Below are positions 6,724 to 7,263 of a stretch of DNA of 7,263 nucleotides, in pieces. Made by a program: the position numbers and the translations under genes. Where the stretch lies: positions 1 through 7,263 of the forward strand of contig CAMBCD010000138.1 in the NCBI GenBank assembly GCA_945863085.1, in the 5' to 3' direction. The notes under the pieces are model-generated. The model saw nothing but the letters and a program-made list of their open reading frames with translations, was not told the DNA's origin and made no database searches. Source of the stretch: Bordetella parapertussis. Lineage in GTDB: Bacteria > Pseudomonadota > Gammaproteobacteria > Burkholderiales > SG8-41. The stretch's first letter is position 1. Each line of letters opens with the position of its first letter.

Positions 6724-7263
6724 TGAGGCTGCGTATCCTCGGCTGCAGTGGTGGCATCGGCGGCGATCTGCGCACAACCTCGATGTTGCTCGACGACGAT
6801 GTGCTGATCGATGCCGGAACCGGTGTCGGCGACCTGTCGCTGCAGCAACTGGCGAACATCGACCATATTTTCCTCACGCATTCCCATCTCGATCATGTGA
6901 CTTCGATCCCGTTCCTGCTCGATACCGTCGGCTGGCAGCGTGCCAAACCGGTCATGCTGCATGCGCTCCAGGAAACACTGGATATCCTCAGCGAGCACTT
7001 GTTCAACTGGAAGCTGTGGCCCGACTTCCGGCAGATTCCCGACGCACAGTCACCGGTACTGCGTTATTCCCCGGTCCGGGTGGGGGAGCCGGTGGTGCTG
7101 GCCGAGGGGCGGAGGATCACGCCGGTGCCGGCAAATCACGTGGTTCCCGCCGTCGGTTTTCACCTCGATTCCGGGGCAGCCAGCCTGGTGTTTACCGGGG
7201 ATACCACCAGTCAGGATGCATCCTGGAAATATATAAATAAAATCAATAACTTAAAACATATCA
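6723..7263 (+). CDS. metallo-beta-lactamase-fold hydrolase, putative class II cyclic-nucleotide phosphodiesterase (partial, cut by window edge)
   Basis: The ATG overlaps the cyclase TAA by one base (TAATG), a typical translational-coupling junction; a weak GAGA (6712-6715) lies seven bases upstream. The frame stays open for 180 codons to the right edge, so the C-terminus is missing. Metal-binding residues of the metallo-beta-lactamase fold are visible: HSHLDH at 53-58 (His53, His55, Asp57, His58), His139 in an ANH motif and Asp160 in FTGDT. There is no signal peptide, so it is cytoplasmic. The T-H-x-H-L-D-H form and the position directly after an adenylyl cyclase suggest a class II (PDEase_II-like) phosphodiesterase that hydrolyses cyclic AMP. 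The fold also includes RNases, glyoxalases and other hydrolases, so the fold call is firm but the substrate is inferred from context. The last 37 bases are strikingly AT-rich but still encode family-like residues. Confidence 0.85.
   Translation, partial: MRLRILGCSGGIGGDLRTTSMLLDDDVLIDAGTGVGDLSLQQLANIDHIFLTHSHLDHVTSIPFLLDTVGWQRAKPVMLHALQETLDILSEHLFNWKLWPDFRQIPDAQSPVLRYSPVRVGEPVVLAEGRRITPVPANHVVPAVGFHLDSGAASLVFTGDTTSQDASWKYINKINNLKHI

Noticed and set aside
6656..7240. + strand frame of 194 codons overlapping the hydrolase gene
   Set aside because: Out of frame with the hydrolase that shows HSHLDH and GDT motifs; Arg-rich shadow.

Overview
The window holds five genes, all on the + strand. The moderately GC-rich coding sequence, the codon use and the gene families suggest a Gram-negative proteobacterium. 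A betaproteobacterium is my best guess, from the style of the CHASE2 kinase and CHASE2 cyclase proteins; no rRNA or other marker confirms it. I see no tRNA, rRNA, CRISPR array, insertion sequence or phage gene.

Layout: positions 1-127 are non-coding and carry a good sigma70-type promoter (TTGGCA, 17 bases, CATAAT). Then come a membrane Ser/Thr kinase with a periplasmic CHASE2 sensor (128-2701), a PP2C phosphatase (2710-3522, 8 bases later) and an FHA protein (3540-4364, 17 bases later). A 127-base gap follows, with a weak hairpin and a possible 15-codon leader. Next is a second CHASE2 protein, this one with a class III adenylyl cyclase domain (4492-6723). It overlaps by one base (TAATG) the start of a metallo-beta-lactamase-fold hydrolase resembling class II cyclic-nucleotide phosphodiesterases (from 6723, cut by the right edge).

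The set looks like two signalling cycles side by side. One is protein phosphorylation: kinase as writer, PP2C as eraser, FHA as phospho-threonine reader. The other is cyclic AMP: cyclase as writer, putative phosphodiesterase as eraser. Both writers have the same membrane architecture: one N-terminal membrane segment, a periplasmic CHASE2 domain, three membrane segments and a cytoplasmic catalytic domain. This suggests one class of envelope signal feeding two outputs. The families are known. What deserves attention is their pairing, the T-x-x-L candidate phosphosites in the kinase linker and FHA protein, and a second, degenerate FHA-like fold at the end of the FHA protein.
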